Below, piece by piece: positions 20,493 through 31,747 of a DNA stretch of 64,000 bases; positions within the stretch are counted from its first letter, which is position 1; each line of letters begins with the position of its first letter. Below the pieces are notes generated by a model that was not told the origin of the DNA, searched no databases, and was given only the letters and a program-made list of their open reading frames with translations. The DNA lies in NCBI RefSeq assembly GCF_019218755.1, contig NZ_JAHUWZ010000006.1:62001-126000 (forward strand), read 5' to 3'. This stretch comes from Acidovorax sp. sif1233 (GTDB lineage: Bacteria; Pseudomonadota; Gammaproteobacteria; Burkholderiales; Burkholderiaceae_C). The position numbers and the translations under genes were made by a program.

Positions 20493-21476
20493 ATGCGTCT
20501 TTTTCCCTGGGGCCGTGGCGTCGTGTGCCTGGCCTGGTTGATGGTGTGGGGCGCCAGCGCACAGGCGCAGGCCGCGTGGCCCGACCGGCCCGTACGGGTC
20601 ATCGTGCCGTTTCCGGCCAGCGGCGCCACCGACCTAGTGGCCCGGGTGGTCACACAGCGCGTGGCGGCCGACCTGGGCCAGCAGCTGGTCGTGGACAACA
20701 AGCCCGGCGCCGGCGGCACCCTGGGCACGGCCGAGGCGGCCAAGGCCGCACCCGATGGCTACACCCTGCTGCTGACCACCAGCAGCACGCATGCCATCTC
20801 GCCCCATCTGATGCCCAAGCTGGCCTACGACCCGCGCAAGGACTTTGTGCCCGTGGTCCACGTGGCTGACGCACCCAGCGTGCTGCTGGTCACCAACTCG
20901 CTGCCGGTCAAGACCGTGGGCGAACTCATCGCCTACGCCAAGGCCCATCCAGGCAAGCTCAACTACGCCACCAGCGGCAACGGCACCATCGTGCACCTGA
21001 ACACGGCAGCCTTCAGCGCGCAGGCCGGCGTGGAGATGACGCACATCCCCTACAAGGGCACGGCGCTGGCGATTCCCGACCTGATCGCCGGGCAGACCCA
21101 CGTGCTGTTCGATTCGCTGCCCACGGGCATGCCGCACGCCAAGGCCGGCCGCCTGCGGGCCCTGGCCGTGACCAGCGAGAAGCGCAGCACGCTGGCGCCC
21201 GAGCTGCCCACGCTGGCCGAGTCCGGCCTGCCCGGTTATTCGTCGGTGACCTGGTTCGGCGTGTACCTGCCCGCGGGCGCACCGCCCGCGCTGGTCGACA
21301 AGGTGCACAAGGCCTTTGCCAAGGCAGTGCAGGCGCCCGAAGTGGCCGAGAGCCTGGCCAAGCTGGGCGTGGAGCCTGCCGCGCCGCGCACGCCCGCGCA
21401 GTTTGGTGCCATGGTGCAGGCGGACAGCAATCGCTGGGCGACGGTGATCCGGCAGCACAAAATCGCGGTGGAGTAG
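20493..21476 (+). CDS. Bug-family tricarboxylate/organic-acid binding protein
   Basis: A 327-residue periplasmic protein. GGAG precedes the ATG at 20493. The signal peptide MRLFPWGRGVVCLAWLMVWG ends near AQAQA. Family motifs: WPDRPVRVIVPFPASGATD, DNKPGAGGTLGTAEAAKA, SSTHAISPHLMPKLAYDP and NYATSGNGTIVHLN. Bug proteins bind carboxylates or amides. Most are orphans without a cognate transporter next to them, as here. With the downstream GGT-like enzyme it may serve uptake and breakdown of one compound. Confidence 0.92.
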   Translation: MRLFPWGRGVVCLAWLMVWGASAQAQAAWPDRPVRVIVPFPASGATDLVARVVTQRVAADLGQQLVVDNKPGAGGTLGTAEAAKAAPDGYTLLLTTSSTHAISPHLMPKLAYDPRKDFVPVVHVADAPSVLLVTNSLPVKTVGELIAYAKAHPGKLNYATSGNGTIVHLNTAAFSAQAGVEMTHIPYKGTALAIPDLIAGQTHVLFDSLPTGMPHAKAGRLRALAVTSEKRSTLAPELPTLAESGLPGYSSVTWFGVYLPAGAPPALVDKVHKAFAKAVQAPEVAESLAKLGVEPAAPRTPAQFGAMVQADSNRWATVIRQHKIAVE

Positions 21477-21477
21477 C

Positions 21478-21583
21478 CCCCCTGAGTCGCCTTCGGCGCC
21501 TTCCCCCCGAGGGGGACGACACCCTCGGTGCGGGGCGGCCCTTCCTTGGCGTCTCTCGCTTTGCGCCGCGCCAGTTTCCACGC
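21478..21583 (+). repeat. dispersed post-stop repeat, copy 4
   Basis: Begins CCCCTGAGTCGCCTTCGGCG 3 bases after the Bug stop, then CTTCCCCC-CGA-GGGGGACGAC, GGTGCGGGGCGGCCCTT and GCGCCGCGCCAGTTTCCA. It is the cleanest copy and was used to define the blocks. Confidence 0.85.
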
Positions 21584-21618
21584 ACCGCAACCCTTGCGAG
21601 CCACGGAGTCAGAACGCT

Positions 21619-23220
21619 ATGAATAACCCAACCCTCGACTGGTCCCATCCCTACGCCTCCCACCGCAGCGCGGTCATGGGGCGCAATGTGGTCTCCACCT
21701 CGCAGCCGCTGGCCGCGCAGGCGGGGCTGCGCATGCTGCTGGCGGGCGGCAACGCGGTGGATGCCGCCATCGCCGCCGCCATGGCGCTCACGGTGGTCGA
21801 GCCCACGGGCTGCGGCATCGGCAGCGACGGCTTTGCCATCGTGTGGGACGGCAAGGAACTGCACGGCCTCAATGCCTCGGGCCGCTCACCGGCCGCGTGG
21901 TCGCCGGAGTACTTCGAGAAGCTGGGCGGCATACCCGAGACGGGGTGGAACGCGGTGACCGTGCCGGGCGCCGTCTCGGCGTGGGTGGCGCTGTCCAGGC
22001 GCCTGGGCAAGCTGCCCTTCGCACAGCTGGCGCAACCCGCCATCGACTATGCGCGCAATGGTTTTCCGGTGTCGCCCACCATCGCCCGCCTGTGGGCGCT
22101 GGGTGGCGCCAAGCTGGGCGCGCAGCCCGGTTTTGCCGAGTGCTTCCTGCCCGGTGGCCGCGCACCGCGGGCGGGCGAGATCTTCCGCAGCGAGGCCCAT
22201 GCGCGCACGCTGGAACTGATCGCCGAAACGCAGGGAGAGGCGTTCTACCGGGGCGTGATCGCCGAGCGCATGGTGGCCCATGCACAGGCCCACGGCGGCG
22301 CGATGACGCTCGAAGACCTCGCCTCGCACCAGGCCGACTGGGTGGGCACCATCGAGCAGCGCTTCGGCGACTCGGTGATCCACGAGATCCCGCCCAACGG
22401 CCAGGGCATTGCCGCGCTGATGGCGCTGGGCATGCTGGACGCGCACGGCATCGGCGCGCACCCGCTCGACAGCGTGGAGACGGTGCACGCGAGCATCGAG
22501 GCCATGAAGCTCGCGCTGGCCGACCTGGACCAGTACAACGCCGACATCGGTGCGATGCGTGTCGCGCCGAAGGAGCTGCTGGAGGCGGACTATCTGCGCG
22601 GCCGCGCGGCGCTCATCGACCCCGAGCGCGCGGGCGACCCGGGCCACGGCGCGCCGCGCCCGGGCGGCACGGTGTACCTGGCGGCGGCAGATAGCCAGGG
22701 CATGATGGTCTCGTTCATCCAGTCCAACTACATGGGCTTCGGCTCGGGCGTGGTGGTGCCGGGCACGGGCATCAGCCTGCAGAACCGGGGCCACGGCTTC
22801 AACCTCAAGCCAGGCCACGCCAACGAAGTGGGCCCGCGCAAGCGCCCCTCTCACACCATCATCCCGGCGTTCGCGATGCACTCGGACGGCACGCCGCAGA
22901 TGGCCTTCGGCGTGATGGGCGGCCCCATGCAGAGCCAGGGCCACACCCAGATGGCGCTGCGCGTGCTGCGCTACGGCCAGAACCCGCAGGCCGCCGCCGA
23001 CGCGCCCCGCTGGCGCGTGACGGGCGGCAAGGGCGTGGCGGTGGAGCCGGGCTTTGATTCCGCCGTGGTCGCCGCGCTGCGCGCGCGCGGCCACGAGGTG
23101 GCGGTGGAGGAGGGCAATGGCGTGTTCGCCTTTGGCGGGGCCCAGCTGGTGCTGCGCGACGGCGCCCACTACATCGCCGGGTCTGACCCACGCAAGGACG
23201 GGCACGCGGTCGCGTTCTGA
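21619..23220 (+). CDS. gamma-glutamyltransferase-family enzyme
   Basis: A 533-residue Ntn-hydrolase. GGAG lies 12 bases before the ATG at 21619. The N-terminus has STSQPLAAQAGLRMLLAGGN then AVDAAIAAAMALTVVEP, matching the GGT large subunit. Autoprocessing should occur before the catalytic Thr351 in RPGGTVYLAAADSQG, with ISLQNRGHGFNL and PSHTIIPAFAMHSDG in the small subunit. No signal peptide is visible, so it may be cytoplasmic, unlike classic GGT. The substrate could be a gamma-glutamyl compound or another amide. It lies downstream of the Bug gene under the divergent LysR. Confidence 0.9.
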   Translation: MNNPTLDWSHPYASHRSAVMGRNVVSTSQPLAAQAGLRMLLAGGNAVDAAIAAAMALTVVEPTGCGIGSDGFAIVWDGKELHGLNASGRSPAAWSPEYFEKLGGIPETGWNAVTVPGAVSAWVALSRRLGKLPFAQLAQPAIDYARNGFPVSPTIARLWALGGAKLGAQPGFAECFLPGGRAPRAGEIFRSEAHARTLELIAETQGEAFYRGVIAERMVAHAQAHGGAMTLEDLASHQADWVGTIEQRFGDSVIHEIPPNGQGIAALMALGMLDAHGIGAHPLDSVETVHASIEAMKLALADLDQYNADIGAMRVAPKELLEADYLRGRAALIDPERAGDPGHGAPRPGGTVYLAAADSQGMMVSFIQSNYMGFGSGVVVPGTGISLQNRGHGFNLKPGHANEVGPRKRPSHTIIPAFAMHSDGTPQMAFGVMGGPMQSQGHTQMALRVLRYGQNPQAAADAPRWRVTGGKGVAVEPGFDSAVVAALRARGHEVAVEEGNGVFAFGGAQLVLRDGAHYIAGSDPRKDGHAVAF

Positions 23221-23240
23221 GAACCTGCCAGGTTCCCTGG

Positions 23241-23930
23241 TCAACCGGCGGCGCAGTCCGGAAACCGCCGTGCCAGCTCCGCTGCCGGCATGGTTTCCGC
23301 CAGGTCCATGTTGTGCGCGAGGGGGATGTACTCCCCGGGATCCGTGAAGCGCATGAGCGTGGTCACCAGCCGGTTCCCGGCGCTGCCCTTCTGGCAGCCT
23401 GCCAGTTCCACCCCCAGGCCCAGCTCGCGCGGGCCGTCGTCCACCGTTTTCCAGGCCAGGGCCTTGGCGCGCAGTGCCTGCAGCCGGGGCAATGCCTCCG
23501 GGTCGATGCGCCAGACCTGCACCGCGGTGCGGGCAGTGTCATAGGGTGCCAGCGGGCTGCGCTCTGCGGTGCCGCTCAGCTCCTGCAGCGGCAGCTTTTC
23601 TTCCCATCGCTCGGTGGTGGTGCCGCCGCCGGGCTGGCGCACCTTGCGGGACACGCTCACCGTCAGCTCCAGCGCCGGGCCATGGAGCCGCAGGCCGGGG
23701 CCGTGCACCACGGCGGCGCGCAGCGCGGCGGGGTCGAGCGTCTCCAGCTGGAGCTTGCGCAGCTTCCACAGGGACGACACCGGCACGGTGCCGCAGGCGG
23801 CCAGCAGTGCCGTGCACAGGAGGAGAACGCCAAGGCCCGCCCCGCGCCGCCATGGCGGCCGGACGGGTGAAATAGGGCCCCGGAGCAGGCGGGTGCCGCT
23901 GCGAAAAGGGATGGGCGGGCTGGGTGTCAT
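23241..23930 (-). CDS. putative lipoprotein of unknown family
   Basis: A 229-residue protein. A long, Pro/Arg-rich N-terminus leads to LGVLLLCTALLAAC, a good lipobox with Cys near residue 46. No other start codon gives a shorter signal, so the ATG at 23930 stands, though no ribosome site is visible. The mature part has VHGPGLRLHGPALELTVSVS and VQVWRIDPEALPRLQAL. I do not recognise a domain. The gene is convergent with the GGT-like gene (20 bases apart) and divergent from the DUF2975-like gene. Confidence 0.72.
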   Translation of the reverse strand: MTPSPPIPFRSGTRLLRGPISPVRPPWRRGAGLGVLLLCTALLAACGTVPVSSLWKLRKLQLETLDPAALRAAVVHGPGLRLHGPALELTVSVSRKVRQPGGGTTTERWEEKLPLQELSGTAERSPLAPYDTARTAVQVWRIDPEALPRLQALRAKALAWKTVDDGPRELGLGVELAGCQKGSAGNRLVTTLMRFTDPGEYIPLAHNMDLAETMPAAELARRFPDCAAG

Positions 23931-23945
23931 GCGGGTCGGGTGGTG

Positions 23946-23986
23946 TTGAAATTTCTGTTTAACGGTATATTATTATTGTTTTACAG
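23946..23986 (+). promoter_or_regulatory. AT-rich promoter region with CTGT...ACAG arms
   Basis: A sharp AT-rich island in GC-rich DNA: TTGAAA at 23946, then TATATT / TATTAT at 23966-23976. CTGTTTAAC (23955) and GTTTTACAG (23978-23986) are imperfect inverted arms flanking the -10. These could be the operator of the small XRE-type regulator encoded in the same unit. Confidence 0.45.
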
Positions 23987-24003
23987 AAAAAAATTGCCAA
24001 ACC

Positions 24004-24603
24004 ATGACGCGAACTCTGGCCACCCCGGTCTCCCCCGTCCACAGCCCTTCATTCCGCCGGCTGGCCTGGGGGCTGCTGGCCGCCAGCTGGGTGTGTGCCC
24101 TGGTGTCGCTGGTTTTTTCGCTGGCGCGCTGGGCGGCGATCGGGCACGAGACCGGCTGGGGTGGGTGGATGCCCCTGACGGTGGTGCCGACGCAGGCCCT
24201 GCTGGTCGGGCTGACCCCGCCGGAGTCCATGGAGACGCAATGGCGGTGGGTGGGCGTGGCGCTGGAGTGCATTCCCGCCCTGGCCATGCTGTACGCGGTG
24301 CTGTGCGTGCACCGCATCTGCCGGGCCTTCCTGGCGGGCGCCGTGTTCGGGCCGGTGGTCGTGCGCGGGTTCCGGGGCGTGGGCTGGGGCTTTCTGGCGA
24401 TGTTCGCGACCTCGCTGGTCTACCAGGTGGGCGTGACGGCGCTGCTGTCGTGGCTGGCCTCCGGCCAGCAGGGCGGGCTCATCGCGCTGGGCGTGGGCTC
24501 GTTTGAAATGAGCGTGCTGGTGGTGGGGCTGATGATGCTGCTCCTGGCCCACGTGCTGGCCGAGGGCTGCCGCCTGCAGGCCGAAGCGGATGCGTTTGTG
24601 TAG
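24004..24603 (+). CDS. DUF2975-like membrane protein
   Basis: A 199-residue protein with four predicted membrane helices: about 20-42 (LAWGLLAASWVCALVSLVF), 80-105 (WVGVALECIPALAMLYAVL), 125-150 (GWGFLAMFATSLVYQVG) and 165-190 (MSVLVVGLMMLLLAHVLAEG). The topology and the immediate downstream Cro/CI-type regulator match DUF2975 proteins, which are commonly paired with YozG-like regulators. The function is unknown. Confidence 0.75.
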   Translation: MTRTLATPVSPVHSPSFRRLAWGLLAASWVCALVSLVFSLARWAAIGHETGWGGWMPLTVVPTQALLVGLTPPESMETQWRWVGVALECIPALAMLYAVLCVHRICRAFLAGAVFGPVVVRGFRGVGWGFLAMFATSLVYQVGVTALLSWLASGQQGGLIALGVGSFEMSVLVVGLMMLLLAHVLAEGCRLQAEADAFV

Positions 24604-24627
24604 CCACTCCCAGGTACCGTATTCCCC

Positions 24628-24876
24628 ATGGCGATTGTTGTGACCCTGGATGAAATGCTCGCGCGCCGCAAGGTCAAGTCGCGGGACCTCGCGGCCCATG
24701 TGGGCATCACCGAGGCCAACCTGTCCTTGCTCAAGAGCGGCAAGGTCAAGGGCGTGCGCTTCGAGACGCTCTCGGCCATCTGCGAGTACCTGCAGTGCCA
24801 GCCCGGCGACCTGCTGGCGTGGGTGGACAGCGGCGGTGATGGCGCGGACGACGGCGCGGCGCAAGAAGGCGTGTAA
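24628..24876 (+). CDS. small XRE-family (YozG-like) regulator
   Basis: An 82-residue protein that is essentially one helix-turn-helix domain: TLDEMLARRKVKSRDLAAHV, then GITEANLSLLKSGKVKGVRF (recognition helix) and ETLSAICEYLQCQPGDLL. The Asp/Gly-rich tail is probably disordered. It is likely autoregulatory and forms a unit with the DUF2975-like gene 24 bases upstream. Confidence 0.88.
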   Translation: MAIVVTLDEMLARRKVKSRDLAAHVGITEANLSLLKSGKVKGVRFETLSAICEYLQCQPGDLLAWVDSGGDGADDGAAQEGV

Positions 24877-25635
24877 GTGCGCTGGTGGGGCTGGGGTGCC
24901 GCTTCCGTCAGCCGGCGCAGGCGCGTGGCAGTGGCCGTGGTGGCCTCGGTGCTGCTGCACGGTGTCATCCTGACCGCGTGGAATCTGTCGACCAGCCGCG
25001 TCTCGCCATCGCTATCGGCACCACCGCCACCATTCACATCACCGCGACAAGCGATGGGGGTGCAGTGGATCACGCACGCCGAGGTGCTGCAGCCCGCCAT
25101 GGCGGTGCTCGGCCCGGGGCGTGCGCAGGCTCTCCCCAAGGGTTCCGTTTCCGCGCCCGCATCTGCATCGCGCCCGGTGCGTGCGGCAGAGCGCCACCGC
25201 AGCGCCGACGCGCCCACCGATGCAGTGACCGGCACGGTCATCGGCACCCCGGCACGCGCCGTGCAGCAGCCCCCTCCGCAGGCCGCGACTGCCGCTGCGC
25301 CCGCGCCCGAGCTGCCTGCGTCCGACAGCCGGATGGCCGATGCACCTCTGCGCTGGAGCCCCGACGCCGTGGGCCGTGCCGACCGCCAAGAGCGCGAATG
25401 GCAGCGCCGCCACGGTGCCGTACCGGCGGCGCAACTGGCAGTGGGAGACGGCGCGCCAGCGGCCAGGCCCTTGGGTGCTGCGATTTCGACCCGCGAGTGG
25501 CGCGGTGGCGATGGCTCCCGGGTCACGCAGGTGGAGAGCCCGTCGGGCACCTACTGCGTGCGGCTGCCCTCGGCCAATCGCCTGCCCGATGTGGGCGCCG
25601 CACCGCGCGTGGCGCCCGTCAGCAACTGCCCTTGA
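24877..25635 (+). CDS. TonB-like N-terminus, otherwise unknown protein
   Basis: A 252-residue protein starting with GTG directly after the stop of the XRE gene. A basic stretch and one membrane helix at about 17-37 (RRVAVAVVASVLLHGVILTAWN) resemble the N-terminus of TonB. A Pro/Ala/Ser-rich linker follows (about 45-150). The C-terminus has REWRGGDGSRVTQVESPSG and YCVRLPSANRLPDVG, and ends in Cys-Pro. It lacks the TonB C-terminal YP motif region, so it is not a classical TonB. It may be an envelope-spanning protein of unknown role. Confidence 0.65.
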   Translation: MRWWGWGAASVSRRRRVAVAVVASVLLHGVILTAWNLSTSRVSPSLSAPPPPFTSPRQAMGVQWITHAEVLQPAMAVLGPGRAQALPKGSVSAPASASRPVRAAERHRSADAPTDAVTGTVIGTPARAVQQPPPQAATAAAPAPELPASDSRMADAPLRWSPDAVGRADRQEREWQRRHGAVPAAQLAVGDGAPAARPLGAAISTREWRGGDGSRVTQVESPSGTYCVRLPSANRLPDVGAAPRVAPVSNCP

Positions 25636-25675
25636 CCCCGCCGATTGCCGTGGAGCCGCAGGGCCGCATCGCCGG

Positions 25676-26800
25676 TCAACGCGCGGGTGGGCGCTCCAGC
25701 AGCATCGCATCCCCGTAGCTGAAGAACCGGTACCCCTGCGCGATGGCGTGCCGGTACAGGCCCATGGTGTGCGCATAGCCCGCGAACGCGCTCACCAGCA
25801 TCATCAGCGTGCTCTTGGGCAGGTGGAAGTTGGTGACCAGCACATCCACCACCTGGAAAGCAAAGCCCGGCGTGATGAAGATGCTGGTGTCGCCCGTGGC
25901 CAGACCGGTCTTCGCCCACGATTCGAGCGTGCGCACCGTGGTCGTGCCCACGGCCACCACGCGGCCGCCGCGCTGGCGGCAGCGCTCCAGGGCTGCCAGC
26001 GTGGCCAGCGGCACTTCGTACCACTCGCTGTGCATCTGGTGCTCGGCCAGGTTTTCGGTCTTGCAGGGCTGGAAGGTGCCCGCGCCCACGTGCAGCGTGA
26101 CGCTGGCGCGCTCGATGCCGCGCGCGGCCAGGCCGGCCAGCACGCCCTCGTCGAAGTGCAGCGCGGCGGTGGGCGCGGCCACGGCGCCGGGGGCGCGCGC
26201 AAACACCGTTTGGTAGCGCTGGCTGTCCTCGGCTTCGTCGGGGTCGTGGCCGGTGTTCTGCTGGCGTTCGATGTAGGGCGGCAGCGGCAGGTGGCCGTGG
26301 CGGTCCATCAGCTCCCACGGCGACTCGCCTGCGGGGCCGTGCAGCGCAAAGCGGAACAGCGGGCCGTCGTCATGGGGCCAGCGGCCCAGCAGCGTGGCGT
26401 CGAAACCACCGCCGTGGCGGCCGCCCGCCATGTGCACGGTGCTGCCGGGCAGCGGCTTCTTGCTGACCTTCATGTGGGCCACGACTTCGTTGCCCGTGCC
26501 GCCGGCTTCGGCGGGCAGCACGCGCTCGATCAAGAGCTCCAGCTTGCCGCCGCTGGCTTTCTCGCCAAAGATGCGCGCCTTGACCACCCGGGTGTCGTTG
26601 AACACCAGCAGGTCGCCTTCGCGCAGCAGGCCGGGCAGGTCGCGGAAGATGCGGTCCATGGGCTCGATGGCGCGTCCGTCCAGCAGGCGCGAGGCGCTGC
26701 GTTCGGCAGCGGGGTGCTGGGCAATGAGTTCGGGAGGCAGCGAGAAGTCGAAGTCGCTGAGCGTGTAGGTGCGCGGGGCAGGCGGGCTGGATGCGGTCAT
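25676..26800 (-). CDS. queA: S-adenosylmethionine:tRNA ribosyltransferase-isomerase
   Basis: A 374-residue enzyme that transfers the ribosyl moiety of SAM to 7-aminomethyl-7-deazaguanine in tRNA, forming epoxyqueuosine. It starts [19 protein letters not shown]. Motifs: [83 protein letters not shown] and [19 protein letters not shown]. The frame remains open for 1.2 kb upstream, but that is antisense shadow; homology begins here. No tgt gene follows in the window. Confidence 0.95.
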   Translation of the reverse strand: MTASSPPAPRTYTLSDFDFSLPPELIAQHPAAERSASRLLDGRAIEPMDRIFRDLPGLLREGDLLVFNDTRVVKARIFGEKASGGKLELLIERVLPAEAGGTGNEVVAHMKVSKKPLPGSTVHMAGGRHGGGFDATLLGRWPHDDGPLFRFALHGPAGESPWELMDRHGHLPLPPYIERQQNTGHDPDEAEDSQRYQTVFARAPGAVAAPTAALHFDEGVLAGLAARGIERASVTLHVGAGTFQPCKTENLAEHQMHSEWYEVPLATLAALERCRQRGGRVVAVGTTTVRTLESWAKTGLATGDTSIFITPGFAFQVVDVLVTNFHLPKSTLMMLVSAFAGYAHTMGLYRHAIAQGYRFFSYGDAMLLERPPAR

Positions 26801-26883
26801 GGGGCTTGAGGGCCGGACAGGCCCGTGCCAAGAAAAAAGCGGGGAGGCCGCCATTTTCCCACGGCGGGGCCGGGGGGCCGGGC

Positions 26884-28164
26884 CTACCAGGTCTTTTCCG
26901 GAAAGCCCGACCACAGCTCGTTCAGGTCCGGAAAGCGCCACTTGTCCGGGTCTTCGCGGGCGACGATCTTCTCGTGGCACCCCGGGGCGGAGAGATCCAC
27001 CGTCTCGGGCGGGACGCGCAGGCCGGAATTGGTGGAGAAGAACACCTTGACGTGGGGCGTGGTGAGCGCCGCGGCCGATTGCTCGGTCACCACGCCGATG
27101 CGCCCCGAGGTCAGCCGCACGAGCGAGCCCACGGGATAGATCCCGATGCTCTTGACGAACGCCTGGAACAGCCGCGCGTCGAAGTGGTCCTGGGTCCATT
27201 CGGCCATGCGGCGCAGCGATTCGGCGGGGTCCCAGCCGCGCTTGTAGGGGCGGTCGGAGGTGATGGCGTCGTACACGTCGCAGATCGCCGTCATGCGCGC
27301 GATCACGCTGATGCCGTCGCCCTGCAGCTTGTCCGGGTAGCCGGAGCCGTCCACCTTCTCGTGGTGGTGCAGGCACGCGTCCAGCACCGCGTCGGGCATG
27401 TTGCCGCCTTCCTTGAGCATGTGAAAGCCCTGCACCGGATGGCTGCGCACCACGGTGAACTCCTGGTCGGTGAGCTTGCCGGGCTTGTTGAGCACCGCGA
27501 GCGGTACCGCGGCCTTGCCCAGGTCGTGCAGCAGGCCCGCCATGCCGGCCAGCCGCTGCTGGTCGTCCTTGAGCCTGAGCTGCTTGGCCAGCGCCACCAT
27601 GAGCGCGCACACGGCCACCGAATGCATGTAGGTGTAGTCGTCCGCCGTCTTCAGGCGCGCCAGGCTGATGAGCGCGCCCGGGTTGCGGGTGACGGAGTCC
27701 GAGATTTCCTCCACCAGGCTCTGCGCGCTGGCGGAGTCCACCGCGCGCCCCAGGCGTGCCTCGTTGAACATCGAAATCACCGCCTCCCTGGATTTCACGC
27801 AGAGGGCGGCGGCGGCCTTGAGCTCGCTCTTCATGTCGGCGGGCTTGCGGTCGCGCCTGGGCGGCGGGGGTGGGGAGGGCAGCGTGACCTTGATGGGCGG
27901 CAGGTCCTCCAGCCGGCTGAAGTCCGTCTCGATCTGGGCGTCCACCTCCTCGCGGGACACCGAGGCGGTGCCGGGGGCCACGTCCCGGCCCCGGGAGGTG
28001 TCGATCCAGCATTCATGGATCGCGGTGGCCTGGATGCGGGCGAGGTCCTTGGGGTCGCTCAGCAGGAACTTGGCCCGCCAGAAGGGGTGCTCCATCCACG
28101 AGCCGCAGAACTCGTGCAGATACATGCCCAGGGTAAGGTGCTGAATTTGGATGCGCTTGAGCAT
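26884..28164 (-). CDS. HD-GYP c-di-GMP phosphodiesterase with DUF3391 domain
   Basis: A 426-residue protein. The N-terminal DUF3391-like part ([20 protein letters not shown]) runs to about 105 and ends in a Pro/Arg-rich linker. The HD-GYP domain is intact: [12 protein letters not shown], the metal pair His213-Asp214 in [36 protein letters not shown] (266-280), and [15 protein letters not shown]. It should therefore hydrolyse c-di-GMP. The C-terminal 70 residues ([16 protein letters not shown]) are usual for this subgroup. It is divergent from recG. Confidence 0.92.
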   Translation of the reverse strand: MLKRIQIQHLTLGMYLHEFCGSWMEHPFWRAKFLLSDPKDLARIQATAIHECWIDTSRGRDVAPGTASVSREEVDAQIETDFSRLEDLPPIKVTLPSPPPPPRRDRKPADMKSELKAAAALCVKSREAVISMFNEARLGRAVDSASAQSLVEEISDSVTRNPGALISLARLKTADDYTYMHSVAVCALMVALAKQLRLKDDQQRLAGMAGLLHDLGKAAVPLAVLNKPGKLTDQEFTVVRSHPVQGFHMLKEGGNMPDAVLDACLHHHEKVDGSGYPDKLQGDGISVIARMTAICDVYDAITSDRPYKRGWDPAESLRRMAEWTQDHFDARLFQAFVKSIGIYPVGSLVRLTSGRIGVVTEQSAAALTTPHVKVFFSTNSGLRVPPETVDLSAPGCHEKIVAREDPDKWRFPDLNELWSGFPEKTW

Positions 28165-28290
28165 GGCAAGACCCCTGGACTCGGAAAAGGCGCCTGCTTT
28201 GACGCGCTGGCAGTGGTAACCATGGTAGCCTTTTTGCCCATTCGTGTCGTTCGTAAAACCCGCTACATGCCCGCCGCCGTATCCAGAGTT

Positions 28291-28302
28291 TCCCCTAGGG
28301 GA
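28291..28302. promoter_or_regulatory. 12-bp palindrome between HD-GYP gene and recG
   Basis: TCCCCTAGGGGA is a perfect palindrome ending 7 bases before the recG ATG. It is 127 bases upstream of the HD-GYP start. CCCCTAGGGG-type sites are known for some LuxR-type regulators; no such regulator is adjacent. Confidence 0.35.
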
Positions 28303-28309
28303 CATGTGA

Positions 28310-30535
<2,226 letters not shown>

Positions 30536-30623
30536 AGATGACATTCCCCCCAAGCCGCCGCGCGCTGCCGCGCGCGCAGCATGGGCAGGGAACTGCCATT
30601 CACCCCCAGCCCAGGAACAGACC

Positions 30624-31589
30624 ATGACCCTGACCGAACTCAAGTACATCGTCGCCGTGGCGCGCGAGAAGCACTTTGGCCATGCGGCCGATGCCTGCTA
30701 TGTCTCGCAGCCCACGCTGTCGGTCGCGATCAAGAAGCTGGAGGAAGAGCTCGACGTGAAGCTCTTCGAGCGCAGCGCGGGCGAGGTCTCGGTCACGCCG
30801 CTGGGCGAGGAGATCGTGCGCCAGGCCCAGAGCGTGCTGGAGCAGGCGGCGGCCATCAAGGAAATCGCCAAGCGCGGCAAGGACCCGCTGGCCGGCCCGC
30901 TGACCCTGGGCGTGATCTACACCATCGGGCCCTATCTGCTGCCCGACCTGGTGCGCCAGGCCATCGGCCGCTCGCCGCAAATGCCGCTCATGCTGCAGGA
31001 GAACTTCACGGTGAAGCTGCTGGAAATGCTGCGCACGGGCGAGATCGACTGCGCCATCCTGGCCGAGCCGTTTCCGGACACGGGCCTGGCCATGGCGCCG
31101 CTGTACGACGAGCCCTTCATGGCGGCGGTGCCCAGTTCGCACCCGCTGGCGGCCAAGAAATCCGTGACGGCCGCCGAACTCAAGAGTGAAACCATGCTGC
31201 TGCTGGGGGCGGGCCACTGCTTTCGCGACCACGTGCTGGAGGTCTGCCCCGAGTTCGCGCGCTTTGCGAGCAATGCCGAGGGCATCCGCAAGTCCTTCGA
31301 GGGCTCGTCGCTGGAGACCATCAAGCACATGGTGGCCGCGGGCATGGGCGTGACCCTGGTGCCGCGCCTGTCGGTGCCGCGCGACGCCCTGCTGACCGTG
31401 TCACGCCGCCGCAAGAGCGACGAGACCTACATCCGCTACCTGCCCATCCGTGAAGAGGATGGGGGGCCGCCGCCCATGCGCCGCGTGGTGCTGGCATGGC
31501 GGCGCAGCTTCACGCGCTACGAAGCCATCGCGGCACTGCGCAACGCCGTGTATGCCTGCGAGCTGCCCGGCGTCAAGCGCCTGTCCTGA
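30624..31589 (+). CDS. oxyR: hydrogen peroxide-sensing LysR regulator
   Basis: A 321-residue OxyR. It starts MTLTELKYIVAVAREKHFGH with the DNA-binding HTH (HAADACYVSQPTLSVAIKKL). The redox pair is Cys199 and Cys208 in GAGHCFRDHVLEVC, the same numbering and spacing as E. coli OxyR, so peroxide should form the activating disulfide. The C-terminal arm (YEAIAALRNAVYAC) is normal. It lies 88 bases after recG, a gene order common in betaproteobacteria. Dps, a frequent OxyR target, is two genes downstream. Confidence 0.95.
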   Translation: MTLTELKYIVAVAREKHFGHAADACYVSQPTLSVAIKKLEEELDVKLFERSAGEVSVTPLGEEIVRQAQSVLEQAAAIKEIAKRGKDPLAGPLTLGVIYTIGPYLLPDLVRQAIGRSPQMPLMLQENFTVKLLEMLRTGEIDCAILAEPFPDTGLAMAPLYDEPFMAAVPSSHPLAAKKSVTAAELKSETMLLLGAGHCFRDHVLEVCPEFARFASNAEGIRKSFEGSSLETIKHMVAAGMGVTLVPRLSVPRDALLTVSRRRKSDETYIRYLPIREEDGGPPPMRRVVLAWRRSFTRYEAIAALRNAVYACELPGVKRLS

Positions 31590-31747
31590 CCCCGCCTGCG
31601 CGGGACTACACTCTCGCCCCGCATGGCGTGCGGCTGCTTTCGGGCGGCACGCCGCGGGCGGCGCCAACGGGCCGCCCGCACCGCGGGGCTGCGCCACATG
31701 CGCACCGCGGGCGCCCTGCGCACTCCACAACCCAAGGAAAGCAATAG

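Noticed and set aside
26801..28012. N-terminal extension of the queA frame
   Set aside because: Lies in the HD-GYP gene in another frame; QueA homology begins at 26800.
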